Source: Saccharomycopsis malanga
Lineage: Eukaryota > Ascomycota > Saccharomycetes > Ascoideales > Saccharomycopsidaceae
Reading direction: 5' to 3'
Length of the DNA: 64,000 nucleotides
Assembly: GCA_004014935.1 (NCBI GenBank)
Contig: CP025323.1
Span: 1,984,001 to 2,048,000, forward strand
Positions 33,964 through 44,782 of this stretch are shown here, piece by piece (the first letter of the stretch is position 1; each line of letters opens with the position of its first letter). Under the pieces are notes generated by a model, which ran no database searches, was not told the DNA's origin, and saw only the letters and a list, made by a program, of their open reading frames with translations. The translations under genes and the position numbers were made by a program.

Positions 33964-36042
33964 ATGACGGCGGTTAATGAGCTTTTCAAACAATTAACTG
34001 TTCATTGTGAAAACAATGATCATGAAAAGGTGTATGCGGTGAGCAACAAAATGTTGAGTTTACCCAACTCACAATTTTCTGTTGAAATATTTCGACAGAG
34101 TGTGGTAACACTTATTCAAGAGGATCAATATCAACTTGCTCTTGATCAGATCAACAAATTGCTCAGTAATGAGTCCAAAAAGTCACTTTTACCAGCGCAA
34201 TATCTCATGTTTGAGCGCTTATACATTGAGTACAAGATGAACGCAAATGACTCGTTTGAAAAAACGTTCCAGCGGGTCAACTTTGAAGAGATTGAGTCTG
34301 ACTATATGAAAAGGGCATTGTACCATTTGAAGGCACAGCAGTATTACAAATTGGGGTATTATAGCCATGCGTTGGAGATTTATAAGATCTTGACTAATGA
34401 GCGGTCTTTCTTTGGGGATTATGATGGTATTGACTTAATAATTAACCAGAAGGCTATAGAGTCACAAAAAACGTTTTTTGCAACTAGCAATAACAGTGCA
34501 TCAGGTAATTCGAATGGTACTGTTGAAGATAACTATGATCTTTTGTTCAACAATTCATTAATAGAATATAATGAAAGAAACTTTTCCAAGGCTTTGAAAT
34601 TGCTTGATTATGCTAAAGATAAGGTTGAACAAAGTGTTAATGAGCTGGATTTATTCCTAGAAGTAGCACCAATGTATTTGCAATCGGCTTATATATACCA
34701 GATTTTAAAAGATGATAATAAAGCTTTAGAAGTTTTGAATCAATTCTCCTCCAAATTTGAGAAGATTTTCAATCAAGACACTTGGAAAGATGAAAATGTT
34801 CAATTGTTAAAATTGATTTTTCTCAACAATTACTATTCTCTTTTAAAGTTAGACATAAATTCTCACAAACTCCTTTCTAATTTGAAATTTCCAAACCTGA
34901 TTTTCAAGTTAAATGCTAAAAACAAGCTTCTCAAAACACAGTATTATTTGCTAAAACGCAACGAAGCTGTGTTGGATTTCAAAATCGGAAAAAATGTTTC
35001 CATAACTAATGATTTGAATTACCAAGGTCTGTCAGGCTCTCAGGATGTCGGTGATATTGAGAATTACGACTTGACCATCTTGGCTTTGAGCAGTTTACAA
35101 GAGTCTAAATTGGTGGAAAATTGTGATAAATTTAGCATTCCTAGTTTATTTTATAAATATTTGTGGAACAAACTTCAGAGTATGAGAGAACCTTCTTCGG
35201 AGCTTTCCGTCAACCAAATTACTGCAAAAAAATTAGTAGCTGGATCTTTATTGGCTGTTCAGCTTTTGGTATCCCATAGTAATGAGAAAAACCTCAACTC
35301 TTACTTGAACCTTGCTATACAGTTGCTCGAAGCTTTATTAGACCTTTCAAGCATAAAAACTATTCTTTTCACCAAATACTTTGGCGTCGTCACTCTTTTG
35401 TTAAATTTGTACGAACTAACATACACCCAATTCAAATATTTCTCGAAATTTCAACTTGTTTTCGATATGGTTTACCAATCAAGTCAAAACTTGGACATTA
35501 CCAACCAGTTCCAATACAACTTTTTGAAGAAAATCACTTTTGATTTCTTCAACCATGGTAATCTAAGAAACGAAAATCAACAGAAAATCAACAACATTTT
35601 TGATAAACTTCTTTCGTTCAATCCAGATGACACCCTAATCTCTATCTTGGTCTCTAATTCTCATCTGAAGGAACAAGAGTTGCTTTCATCAGACATTCTC
35701 ACCGCTGATTTAGATTTTAATCACCTTATAACCACCAACCTAAACTCGCTATTGAAAGATTATACTGAAACCTCTTCCAGTTCCAGTTTCATCAAAAAAC
35801 AAAAAAGAATCAGAAAGAAGCCTCAGCATCCTTCCAAGCTCGACAAACCTCTTGATCAGGAAAGATGGCTTCCTATGAAAGATCGCACCTATTACAAAGT
35901 CACCAAGAAAGATAAGAAAAAGGCAAAAGCATCTCAGAACGTCCAGGGGGGTTCCGCAGATCATACTACCGAAGAAGCAACATTTGATCATCCTAATGCT
36001 CCAAAGAAGAATAAAAAAAAGAAGAACAATAAGAAAAAATGA
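33964..36042 (+). CDS. SRP72: Signal recognition particle subunit Srp72
   Basis: Srp72 binds SRP RNA together with Srp68 and is needed for co-translational targeting to the ER. The 692-aa protein (S. cerevisiae 640) opens with TPR-like helical repeats (about 1-270, such as YHLKAQQYYKLGYYSHALEI). The basic C-terminus carries the SRP72 RNA-binding signature KKPQHPSKLDKPLDQERWLP followed by MKDRTYY. The extreme end is a Lys/Asn-rich tail (KKNKKKKNNKKK). The ATG is preceded by an AAA context and no upstream in-frame ATG competes. Confidence 0.94.
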   Translation: MTAVNELFKQLTVHCENNDHEKVYAVSNKMLSLPNSQFSVEIFRQSVVTLIQEDQYQLALDQINKLLSNESKKSLLPAQYLMFERLYIEYKMNANDSFEKTFQRVNFEEIESDYMKRALYHLKAQQYYKLGYYSHALEIYKILTNERSFFGDYDGIDLIINQKAIESQKTFFATSNNSASGNSNGTVEDNYDLLFNNSLIEYNERNFSKALKLLDYAKDKVEQSVNELDLFLEVAPMYLQSAYIYQILKDDNKALEVLNQFSSKFEKIFNQDTWKDENVQLLKLIFLNNYYSLLKLDINSHKLLSNLKFPNLIFKLNAKNKLLKTQYYLLKRNEAVLDFKIGKNVSITNDLNYQGLSGSQDVGDIENYDLTILALSSLQESKLVENCDKFSIPSLFYKYLWNKLQSMREPSSELSVNQITAKKLVAGSLLAVQLLVSHSNEKNLNSYLNLAIQLLEALLDLSSIKTILFTKYFGVVTLLLNLYELTYTQFKYFSKFQLVFDMVYQSSQNLDITNQFQYNFLKKITFDFFNHGNLRNENQQKINNIFDKLLSFNPDDTLISILVSNSHLKEQELLSSDILTADLDFNHLITTNLNSLLKDYTETSSSSSFIKKQKRIRKKPQHPSKLDKPLDQERWLPMKDRTYYKVTKKDKKKAKASQNVQGGSADHTTEEATFDHPNAPKKNKKKKNNKKK

Positions 36043-38084
36043 GCTTTGGCTTCTATTTAATGACACACTGCTAATAGTAACCAATTTTATCAGTGACCTT
36101 GCTTCACATTTCAAGGACATGATGTATTTATAGTTTTAAGTTTAAAGATGATGACAAAGTATAAAGGCTTATAAGGTTTATTTGAGACAGTGGGATCTGC
36201 CCACTGGGCTTACACTGCTTTTAAAGTTGCAAGTTCTTGTGGCACCGGAAATATATGATGTTCATTATGTCAAAAAAAAGTCTTTGCCTTATACCTGTAG
36301 AATCCTTCAAAGTAGCAACACGAGTGTTTTGATAAGAAATCAATCAGCCCAGAAAAAGGAAACACAAACAATTCACATGTGTATCTTGACAAAACACGTT
36401 TACCATTAGCACCTATCCTGTCTTTATTTACAACTGGTTAGCGTTTCGTTACGTAGTTCTTAGACGTACTCATTGCCCTCTCAACAGTACACATTACATA
36501 TTTTTATAAAAAAAAACATGGGACAGCAAAATGATCTGTTGTAAGAGAATCTCTTGAAAATAAATATCAGTGTATTTATGGAACACCATTTACTATCAAT
36601 CACAATAATCTTACTTTTGATGGTCATCCGAGCAAAAATCATAAAACATCAACAACCAATTGTTAGCAAAGAAAAATTGGAAACTATGTATAAATTTCTT
36701 TTACAAATTAAGATTTTGAAAAAACTTTATAGAAAGGATAATAATAATAATAAATAAAAACACTCATAGCATGAATCGAACTGTTGGGGCGACATTTTTA
36801 GTGCCAAAAAATTACCACATGGCCCATGACTTGAACGACTCGGCCATACCCATTTGACCTATTGAGTATATAAAAGCATCATTTATTCTTACGCTTCTAG
36901 AAACGAATATAAGAAAGTTAGCAAAAGATATTAGAGAAATGAGATAAGTTTTAGCGAAACACTTTGTATGAAATGCCGCGCTTCAAATAGTAATAGTGTG
37001 CTATGTAAAAACGTTAGAAAAAAGTTGTGTATCAACAAGTCTGGTCTAACTTGATAATTATGGCCCGTTTAAGCTACAACAGATATTTGCTTATTCGTCG
37101 GTTTAGGAAATATTTGTGAAAGAATCTATATGAGAAGGCAAGAGAAAGAGAGAACTCAAAGGAGAGACAATTGTCCTGGCTACCAGAAAGTAAGTTGATA
37201 AGTTTTAATAGTAGAGTTGGATGCTAATAAAATTGTTTCCAACAGCTGAGCACTCTGCAAGTTATTTTGAATTCATAAAATTTTTCATTAAAACTTTTCG
37301 AAGTCAAACTTTTACTTGTTTTGGGTGTTGAAAAACAAAACTTTTGAATAGCGCGTAATTTGTAAAGTACTACTACCATTTATTATACTAAACAGATATT
37401 TCCTGCCATTTGTACATTAGCGATATATTTTATATTATTTTTGAATGTTTCTCTTTACAATTGAAATACGAAATAACATCAAGAAAACAAAATCATGTTC
37501 TGTATTTCATAAACTAGCCTATCAGACATAACATTTCTTAACCTAGCTGTTCTGAACCACTCTTTTAATCACACTCTTAGACCTTTTTGTTGGATCCAAG
37601 TTCAAGCCGACTTTTCACGAATACTGTGATTTTTGGTATCATTTAGTTACAACTTGAAATCTTCCACATGGCAGATTTCGTTACCTACGTCCGCTTTATC
37701 TTTAATAAAAATTTGGGTGTTACCATCATTAAAAACACGTAAACTACCATAATTACAACTGGTTGACTATCATTTTATAAGTGAATAATAACCTTGGACC
37801 ACTTTTAGTTTGAAATTAGCCGGTCATACGAAAACGGAAAACGGTGAAAAATTCAAGACATTTTTATTTCCAACCTTGAACGCCACTACTGTTTGAAATA
37901 TTGAAAAGACAATTGCAACCTCATTTGGACATAGCTCTTAAGAATCCTTCTACAAATTATTTTTATTGTGCAATTAATTTATTCTTGCAGTGTTCCCAAT
38001 TTCAACTAACTTTTTCGAACTTTCTTTTCAACATCAACCACGATACAATATTGACTTGTTATACTTGCTTTATAATATCCGTAT
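36043..38084. other. 2-kb gene-free interval
   Basis: No conserved gene was seen. The open frames at 36182-36409, 36554-36757 and 37901-38101 are short and domain-free. A tRNA-like relic lies at 36750-36850 beside a short ATA run (36738-36755). A weak match to the SINE-like 3' part (ATAGCGCGTAATTTG) lies near 37348. Confidence 0.5.
36750..36850 (-). other. tRNA-like relic, class II type
   Basis: The minus strand reads GGGTATGGCCGAGTCGTTCA at the 5' side, which resembles a Ser/Leu tRNA A box with a D stem TGGC/GTCA. At the 3' side is an AGTTCGATTCATG B-box-like word, with a T5 run shortly after. A GGGC...GCCC pairing lies between. The T stem and acceptor stem do not pair, so this is a decayed tRNA or another tRNA-derived insertion, not a working gene. 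An ATT array follows in the same orientation, as in the SINE-like copies. Confidence 0.4.
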
Positions 38085-38873
38085 ATGAGACCTGTTCCTA
38101 AACTATGTTTGACAAAACACGATGATCCTGCCTGTGTGAAAACGTCTGGCACTGTTGTCCTCTGTGAGCTTTACCCCATTACATCATATACACCGGAACA
38201 TCCTCAGATAGTTTCTCAGATCATAGCGAAATACACCACCAAAGCCAACCGTCATCTGTATGTTGTTCCTGGGCTGGACATAGTGGTGGCAGATATCCTC
38301 AGAAGGCTCCATAAAGAAGAACTACAGGGTGCGTATAATGAAAATGGTCAACAATACCTCAACAAGTCGTTTAATGGTGTTGAAAACAGTTCTTACAATG
38401 GAACAACAAGTGAAAATGGATTTACTAAAAATAGTACCAAAGAAGAACATGCTGAGAACAAGGTAAATGTTGAGAACAAGATAAATGCTGAGAACAACAT
38501 TAATGAAAAGGCGCAGCCCAGAAAGCGTGGAAGACCTCGCAAAGGAACTGGTCCACCAAAAATCGTAGTGCCTAGGGAATCTAAGATTCCTAAGCGCCGT
38601 AATACTCGTAATTCGAAACGGTCTATAATAGAATTAGAATCTATAGAAAAAATGATATCTAGTTCAGGGGATTCGTTTTCTAAGATCAAACGATTCAAAC
38701 AAAACAATCTCTTTTTGAATTCTGGTTTCACCGAAAGCCGCTTACCTTCTACAGGAGCTATTATGACTGGTAAAAAGTCCCGTAGACCAAAACAATATAG
38801 CAAAACATTGAAGGAAAAGGTCATCAATTGGAATGGCGAGCATGTTACGCTAGGGGCTGGTCCCCAGCAATGA
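38085..38873 (+). CDS. AT-hook protein of unknown function
   Basis: A 262-aa protein I do not recognise. The N-terminal 85 residues look folded and conserved in style (GTVVLCELYPITSYTPEHPQ, then RHLYVVPGLDIVVADILRRL). An Asn/Glu-rich linker with three copies of an AENK(I/V)N-like heptad follows. A classic AT-hook, RKRGRPRKGTG, at about 145-155 and further basic patches (KRRNTRNSKR) suggest nuclear DNA binding. The C-terminus is basic and ends in GAGPQQ. Codon use looks like that of the neighbours, and the frame is long for AT-rich DNA, so I believe it is a real gene. Function is not inferred beyond likely DNA binding. Confidence 0.75.
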   Translation: MRPVPKLCLTKHDDPACVKTSGTVVLCELYPITSYTPEHPQIVSQIIAKYTTKANRHLYVVPGLDIVVADILRRLHKEELQGAYNENGQQYLNKSFNGVENSSYNGTTSENGFTKNSTKEEHAENKVNVENKINAENNINEKAQPRKRGRPRKGTGPPKIVVPRESKIPKRRNTRNSKRSIIELESIEKMISSSGDSFSKIKRFKQNNLFLNSGFTESRLPSTGAIMTGKKSRRPKQYSKTLKEKVINWNGEHVTLGAGPQQ

Positions 38874-39876
38874 ATGACATTGTATCACTTTAGCAGTCTT
38901 AATAAATATGCTACGAGCATTCTATTTCACCAGTTTTGTAAGTTGTTTCAATTTTCGATGTAGTCTTTGTCAGTGATATAATACAGAGCTATTTTGTAGT
39001 ATTAGGACAATAAAACATGTAAATTAACCACATTGTTTTTGAAAAGTAAACTGAAGTTCGAGTTATTTACGATGAAAGCATGTACAACCAGATATTGAGC
39101 ATATAGATGCTCCTCCTAAATTAGAAAAAATTGAAGAGATGTTAGCGGTTAAGTTTCCATAGGCCATTTGGTCCAAATAACTTGACGCATTATGTACTTG
39201 ATAAGTTAAGACACCTTATGAATGTGAAGATAAAGTCAATGAGTAATAAGGAAATATACTTGTCAAGTTTGCAACTAATACAGGCATAAATACATGAGTC
39301 CACCAGAGTGGACATGTAATACTAGCAGCTAGCAGCTACATTACTGAACTCAAAAGGAAATTTAATTATTATGAGGTGGTGCACCCTAAAAATACTAAAA
39401 CTCTCCTAATATGAACGCAAAAATTTTGCAATCATTGAACAGCTTTATTATTGTTTGATATTCAATTTTGCCCATAGAATTGTGGATTTACATACGTGAC
39501 TAATTGGCAAGCGAATTGTTCATAAAGATTCGAATATGGTGCTTACGAGTGAGTACATTCAGCTCAATAATCTGGAAATATACTGTTTTATAACGTAAGA
39601 ACTGGAATCAAGTCTAACAATTCCAAGATGTTTACATTGCAAGCAGACTATATAGGAATTTCGCATATAGAACTCATTTTTTTAGTTGAATACTAACATG
39701 AATTCATTTATATTTTTTTCAGCAGACTCTGCTCGTAAACACGTCAAGTACCAATTTCTAACAATAGTTATTACGAAAGTTTGAAAACAATTTTGCCGAA
39801 AAAATAAAATTTTATATTTACTGCTAAAGCTTTGGCCCGAAGAATGAAGGCAAAAAACAAACATGTATATGGATCA
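38874..39876. other. Convergent spacer before GPI8
   Basis: AT-rich spacer between the AT-hook gene and the GPI8 3' end. No supported gene or clear repeat. Confidence 0.45.
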
Positions 39877-40857
39877 TTATTTCTTATGTATAAGGGACAA
39901 CAAATCGTTCTCTACTTCGTCCAAGACTACTTTCTGAACTGAGCCGAAGAAGTCTGTAAGAAGCACGTTAGACACATTACGTTTGAACAAATCTGTACGG
40001 ATCCCAGCATGACTATGGACGTTTTCATAAGTATAAGTGTCAAAAAGGTCTTGCAATGTCTGATTGGAGTTTTTGTTGATTTGTTCCAAAAAATCCAAGT
40101 TGTAATATGTGAACCTATCTATAACTGCCACTCCTATCTCGACGTCAGAATGGTGTGAGTATGACGATTCATCTAATTCTGACGACCCTACAGCTAAAAT
40201 GTTTGGCGAATAAAACTTAGTGTACATCGTGTTAGCTTGGCAAGTGTCGATCATGAAAAACACTTCATTATAGCGTTTCTTCTCATACATTTGTTCGAAT
40301 GCGTCTGCCAAGTCATGAGCTCCTATTTCCTCTGCATCCTGGAACTTGAGGAACTCGTCCCCACCATGGCCAGTCATATATATAAAAATGTTTGAGTTTT
40401 CATCTGTCAACAATCGTTTTGACCGCGGATGTTCTGGCCCCCATCGGTCTGTCAACAATCTGATGAAATTTTCCACTGTTACCTCGTAGCCTCTATAATC
40501 TACTTCTACGCTATCACCATACAAATCAATAGCCCTATCGGCGTTATTGAAAACAGCCCCTGGAAAGGCGTTTCTAGAGTTACAGGCAACATCATCGGCC
40601 AACATCAAAATGATCTGTGAATCTGGTATTCCTAACCTTTTGACTGTACGGTACATGCTCAACACGTTTGCCATATGGCGGTAATTGAACCAGAACCTCG
40701 ACGTAGACACTAACACTGCCCAGTTGTTTGTATGTGTAGATTCATCTTTTCCACTGCTCTTGTAAAAGTTGTTGATCTTCTCTTCCTCCGCACTAGTCAC
40801 ACCCAACGCCACCTGTAACACCGTCTGCAATACAAATAGTATCTGAACTAGCTTCAT
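39877..40857 (-). CDS. GPI8: GPI transamidase catalytic subunit Gpi8
   Basis: Gpi8 (PIG-K) is the caspase-like cysteine protease that cleaves the GPI-attachment signal and transfers the GPI anchor in the ER lumen. The 326-aa protein has a signal peptide (MKLVQILFVLQTVLQVALGV), then NNWAVLVSTSRFWFNYRHMAN. The catalytic His164 is in YMTGHGG and the catalytic Cys206 in IDTCQA. It ends around VENDLLSLIHKK with no C-terminal membrane segment. S. cerevisiae Gpi8 is 411 aa with a hydrophobic C-terminal region, so this one is short. No continuation was noticed just past the stop. It lies beside IRC3, as in S. cerevisiae, but in the opposite relative order. Confidence 0.95.
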   Translation of the reverse strand: MKLVQILFVLQTVLQVALGVTSAEEEKINNFYKSSGKDESTHTNNWAVLVSTSRFWFNYRHMANVLSMYRTVKRLGIPDSQIILMLADDVACNSRNAFPGAVFNNADRAIDLYGDSVEVDYRGYEVTVENFIRLLTDRWGPEHPRSKRLLTDENSNIFIYMTGHGGDEFLKFQDAEEIGAHDLADAFEQMYEKKRYNEVFFMIDTCQANTMYTKFYSPNILAVGSSELDESSYSHHSDVEIGVAVIDRFTYYNLDFLEQINKNSNQTLQDLFDTYTYENVHSHAGIRTDLFKRNVSNVLLTDFFGSVQKVVLDEVENDLLSLIHKK

Positions 40858-41627
40858 TTGGACAAAATAATATGTTGTAAACCGATATAACGTTGATAGC
40901 TATAAACATCGGAAAATAACAATAGCGCATTAATAGGGGTCCTCCCTCAACATATACTTGAAATTTATTTGTCAGCCGGGGTTCACACCCCCTTGTATTA
41001 CTATAATTAATGATTAGATGTAGTATAAATTGGGTTACTGAATGTGTCGTCTGCCTGTACGTTATTGGGTTGTCATATTTGGCGTTGTTTCCATTTACAA
41101 GAGCCATTTGAACATCCCATTGGTTGTTGGGCCAGTAAAGGTTACTAGTTAATTATTAGTATTATTTACGCATTGCGCGCGTGTCTTTGAATACTTTTAC
41201 ATGTAAGTAACCTTTATTTAGAATCCAGCTCATGGAACACATGAATTTGGCAATATAAAGCCAATTGCTCGAGTAAAATGTACAGTAGTTTTTGTATTAA
41301 ATGGAGATTGGGTGAAAACCGATTGTAAAAAAAGATAATCATTGTCTAAAATAAAGGAGGAACTAGAGTAGAGTCAATACAGATTAGTAAAATCAAAACA
41401 AGGAGAGCAAATGTGAACAGAATAAACAAGAAATAATGGATCCAAATGGATTTAGTCAATTAGACCATAGAACTAGAAGCATATACGAGTTTATCACCAA
41501 TGATACAGAAACATAAAATTACAAATAGACAAAAGTCAAAGGTATTATCATGCAAAAATCATATATATACTAATATCTTAAGGCCATTGATATATATAAC
41601 ATGGGAAAATGGAGGAGTCAATAATGA
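40858..41627. other. GPI8-IRC3 spacer
   Basis: The GPI8 promoter lies in the first part. A GGGGTTCACACCCC word near 40979 resembles a lone B box without a matching A box. The minus-strand frame 40793-41107 overlaps GPI8 and is a shadow. Confidence 0.4.
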
Positions 41628-43772
41628 TTAGGCATCAAGCGAAAGCTCACCAAGACGTTTCAACGAAAGTGCGGTTTCCTTGCTTAATTCCAGATGGGCA
41701 TCCTTATGAGAATAATTACTGGCAAGCCGTTTTTTTTCTAAATATTTTGCTAACAAAGTAATGGTGGCTCTAAAGTATTTCTGGCCGCTAAAGGTGTTTG
41801 AAAATATTAAATCAAAAGCAGCACCACGCTGGAGGCCTTCAACAAAATCGGAACATTTATGTCGAAAGGCTTTGTCGTTAGCAAGGTGAGGAATAATTTT
41901 TGCAGCGATTTTCTTGAGTTTCTTATCCACAAAACTTTTTTGAGGATAAGTAGCTGGCAAGCTTCTCCACTGTGAGTTTCTGAGGGTTCTTTTGTAATCA
42001 AAATAGCTCATTTCTATGAGACGAGCATGTATAGCCTTTATAACGGATTTGAGATCAGAGGTGGGTTCTAATATTAAAGCTGAAGTATAACCAACAAAAC
42101 CCTGATTCGCGGTGTATGAAATGGCACGATATTGGTAATTTGGAGTACCATCAATGGATGGTGGTGTCAGTAATTCTCTCACAATACTTATATAATATTT
42201 ATGATTGCACAAGCCTATACCCCAGATATCGGGGCTTTTACGTAGCCATGGCAAAGAATCAAGTTTGAATATCAACAGATCAGGCAATTCTGTAGATTTC
42301 GGAGATACGTGTTCATTGAACATATAATCTTGTAACGAATCAAATGTTTCGATTCTGCTGGTTCCATTTTGAATATTAGGGAAGATTGCTCCCAATTGTT
42401 CAATGAACGCTTCTTTGTCTTTTTTTTTAGCACGAGTATCGAGAGTTGACTTTAGCAATTCCATGTCTGTGATTGATTGTTTGTTCAATTCAGTCGAGGT
42501 ATCAAGACCTGCCAAGGTTGGGACAGAGACAAGATCGTTGTTACTACATACAAAATCTATAATATGACAATGCTTTTTGCCCGGATGCAACCGCAAGCCT
42601 CTACCTATCATTTGTAGTAACAAACTACTGGATTTTGTTGGTCTAGTGAGAAGAATACAATCAACATTAGGAATATCAGTGCCTTCAGTGAACACCCCGC
42701 AATTCATTAAGACTTTGATTTTGCCTTGTTTAAACCGTTCCAATATTTCATCTCGATTTTTCAGTGAAGTGCTTCCTGTAACTATTTCGGATACCACACC
42801 ATTAGCAACAAACAATTCATTCAAGGTTTTGATATGAGCAACATCAACACCGAATAATAAGGTTGATTTGAGATCACTTTCCCTACAAAACTTTAAATAT
42901 GTTTGTAAAACCAAATCATTCACAATAGGATTGTTTATAACATCAGATAAACGGCTTACGGCAAAATCACCGCCTCGTACGGGCACGTTGTCCAAATTGA
43001 CTTGGTTTCTGACAGTGGAGAATTTAGCATCACATAACCAACCTTCTTGTATCATATCCATCAAATCCTTCTGGAAAACAATAGTATCCAAGGCATTCGT
43101 CAACGACTTACGATCATGGCGCACAAATGTGGCAGAAAACCCCACTACTGCTATTCTACTAGACGGTGAGTTGGCATCGAAGTGGCCCAATATAGACGAA
43201 TAGGTCCTGGCCGCAGCATGGTGTGCCTCATCTATTATGATCATTTTGAAATCACTAGGATCATATTTCTGTAACCGTGTGTTCAAAGACTGGATGGACG
43301 CCACTATGATATCAGCTTCTGGTCTAGCATGATTAGCACCTAATTCCATATCAACGGTTTTTGTTGGCATCAACTTGCCACACATTTTAATCGCTTGTTG
43401 TGCCAATTCTTTCCGATGCACTAATATCAAAACTTTATCACCTTGTTTACTATCTAATGGCTTCACATGGTTTATCAAACTGCAAAAAATCACCGTTTTA
43501 CCTCCTCCAGTGGCCAAACTCACCGCAAGCCGCCGTTTTCCTGATTTCAAAGCCTTTATGCATCCTTCAATACATTCTTCTTGGTATTTCCGTAGCTTTA
43601 TCTCACTTGGACCACCTACCAGTCCAGATGTGTGATTGTTTACCGTTCTCCATTTGTTAATCAACTCTTTTGCTTTAGGATTATCCAACTCACCTTTGCA
43701 ATACAAGGCGCTTTTATAAAATTGTCGTCTCAGGTATCCAATGTGACAAACTCTTTTTATCATATATACCAT
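41628..43772 (-). CDS. IRC3: Mitochondrial SF2 DNA helicase Irc3
   Basis: Irc3 is a branch-specific superfamily 2 helicase needed for mitochondrial DNA maintenance. The 714-aa protein (S. cerevisiae 689) has a basic N-terminus rich in Arg/Lys that suits mitochondrial import. Motif Q/I is LRKYQEECIEG...ATGGGKTVIF (Walker A at 89-93). Motif II is IIIDEAHH, motif III is GFSATF, and motif VI is QMIGRGLRLHPGKK. NCGVFTEGTDIPNVD is motif V. The C-terminal 250 residues are the Irc3-specific region. A second Met at residue 4 is an alternative start. Confidence 0.93.
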   Translation of the reverse strand: MVYMIKRVCHIGYLRRQFYKSALYCKGELDNPKAKELINKWRTVNNHTSGLVGGPSEIKLRKYQEECIEGCIKALKSGKRRLAVSLATGGGKTVIFCSLINHVKPLDSKQGDKVLILVHRKELAQQAIKMCGKLMPTKTVDMELGANHARPEADIIVASIQSLNTRLQKYDPSDFKMIIIDEAHHAAARTYSSILGHFDANSPSSRIAVVGFSATFVRHDRKSLTNALDTIVFQKDLMDMIQEGWLCDAKFSTVRNQVNLDNVPVRGGDFAVSRLSDVINNPIVNDLVLQTYLKFCRESDLKSTLLFGVDVAHIKTLNELFVANGVVSEIVTGSTSLKNRDEILERFKQGKIKVLMNCGVFTEGTDIPNVDCILLTRPTKSSSLLLQMIGRGLRLHPGKKHCHIIDFVCSNNDLVSVPTLAGLDTSTELNKQSITDMELLKSTLDTRAKKKDKEAFIEQLGAIFPNIQNGTSRIETFDSLQDYMFNEHVSPKSTELPDLLIFKLDSLPWLRKSPDIWGIGLCNHKYYISIVRELLTPPSIDGTPNYQYRAISYTANQGFVGYTSALILEPTSDLKSVIKAIHARLIEMSYFDYKRTLRNSQWRSLPATYPQKSFVDKKLKKIAAKIIPHLANDKAFRHKCSDFVEGLQRGAAFDLIFSNTFSGQKYFRATITLLAKYLEKKRLASNYSHKDAHLELSKETALSLKRLGELSLDA

Positions 43773-44439
43773 TTGTGTACCGTTTTAGACTGGTAAATCA
43801 AATCGATCATATAGGTTGTTTCATATTATTCCGTCGGCCAAAAAATAAAAGGCAAATTTACCGTTTCGCTATGAGCCGTTTCATAGATTGATGTATAAGT
43901 TTTGAAATAATCATAAAATACTCTGGTATACATAGTTGATAAATATAAGTGACATGTAAAGGAAACTCTTATACTCACCTTGAGGTAAGCATAATTGGTA
44001 CTTGTTCTTTATCCTATTCGCTTGTTGTTATGATCTATATACAATACCGTTATCGGTTCTCCTCAAGAACTGTAAAGAACAATTATATAAAGATAATCTT
44101 AATTTTGAGAATTTATAAATAATCTAAAATGATCTATTTTTAACTCAATATTTAATCATATAAACAAAAAACTATCTATATCAAACTTAATATCTCTAGA
44201 GTTCAAAAAAATAGAGGAAATAAAGTCTCAACAAGTGATAAGAATGAGAGCAATATTCTTAATCTGCATTTGATCTAAATCATACTGTTGACATATCACT
44301 CTATGTTAATTCCCAACACTCTTTCACATTTATTTAGTAGGATTGAGTATCGAGCAATATATGCCAATCCAATAAGAAATGGTAAAATGACAAACAAAAA
44401 AAACTTTACCGCCAAATAATAAATCGCTTCTTTAGTTAT
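43773..44439. other. IRC3 upstream region
   Basis: AT-rich, about 670 bp, with the IRC3 promoter near its left end. No gene was seen. Confidence 0.45.
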
Positions 44440-44535
44440 AATAATAATATTAATCATATATTTTAAACCCAATACATATCAGTTCCGTATATACGCGCGA
44501 AAGGAGGCTTGACAATCCCAGTAGAAAAAGCCCAA
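44440..44535 (-). mobile_element. SINE-like element, 3' fragment
   Basis: The minus strand reads CTACTGGGATTGTCAAGCCT, then GCGCGTATATACGGAACTGA and TATGTATTGGGTTTAAAATA, followed by TGATTAATATTATTATTAT. The head is missing. It lies 130 bp from a second fragment in the opposite orientation. Confidence 0.65.
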
Positions 44536-44662
44536 GTATGACCCATTCATAATAATCTTCCAACTTAGTGAATCGGAATATAAGCGCTAGAGTATGTCTA
44601 AAAAAGAATGCACTAAACTTGAGTCGTCTAAGTTGTGTATCAGACAATTGCACTTATACAAT

Positions 44663-44782
44663 TACGTTCAGCATCGTAAAAAATCATTTCTACTCGGATT
44701 TTAGGTTTTACCAAGTCCCCTTAGACATAGCGCGTATATACGAAACTGATATGTACTGGGCTTGAAATATATGATATTATTA
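44663..44782 (+). mobile_element. SINE-like element, 3' half
   Basis: It begins at the body word GTTCAGCATCGTAAA, which in the full copy lies just after the B box. It continues to TTTTACCAAGTCCCCTTAGA, CGCGTATATACGAAACTGAT and ATGTACTGGGCTTGAAATAT, with a short GATATTATTAT tail. The 3' end is nearly identical to the copy at 4615-4768. Confidence 0.75.

Noticed and set aside
40970-41000. B-box-like GGGGTTCACACCCC as a tRNA gene
   Set aside because: No A box at suitable distance and no acceptor or anticodon stems could be formed.
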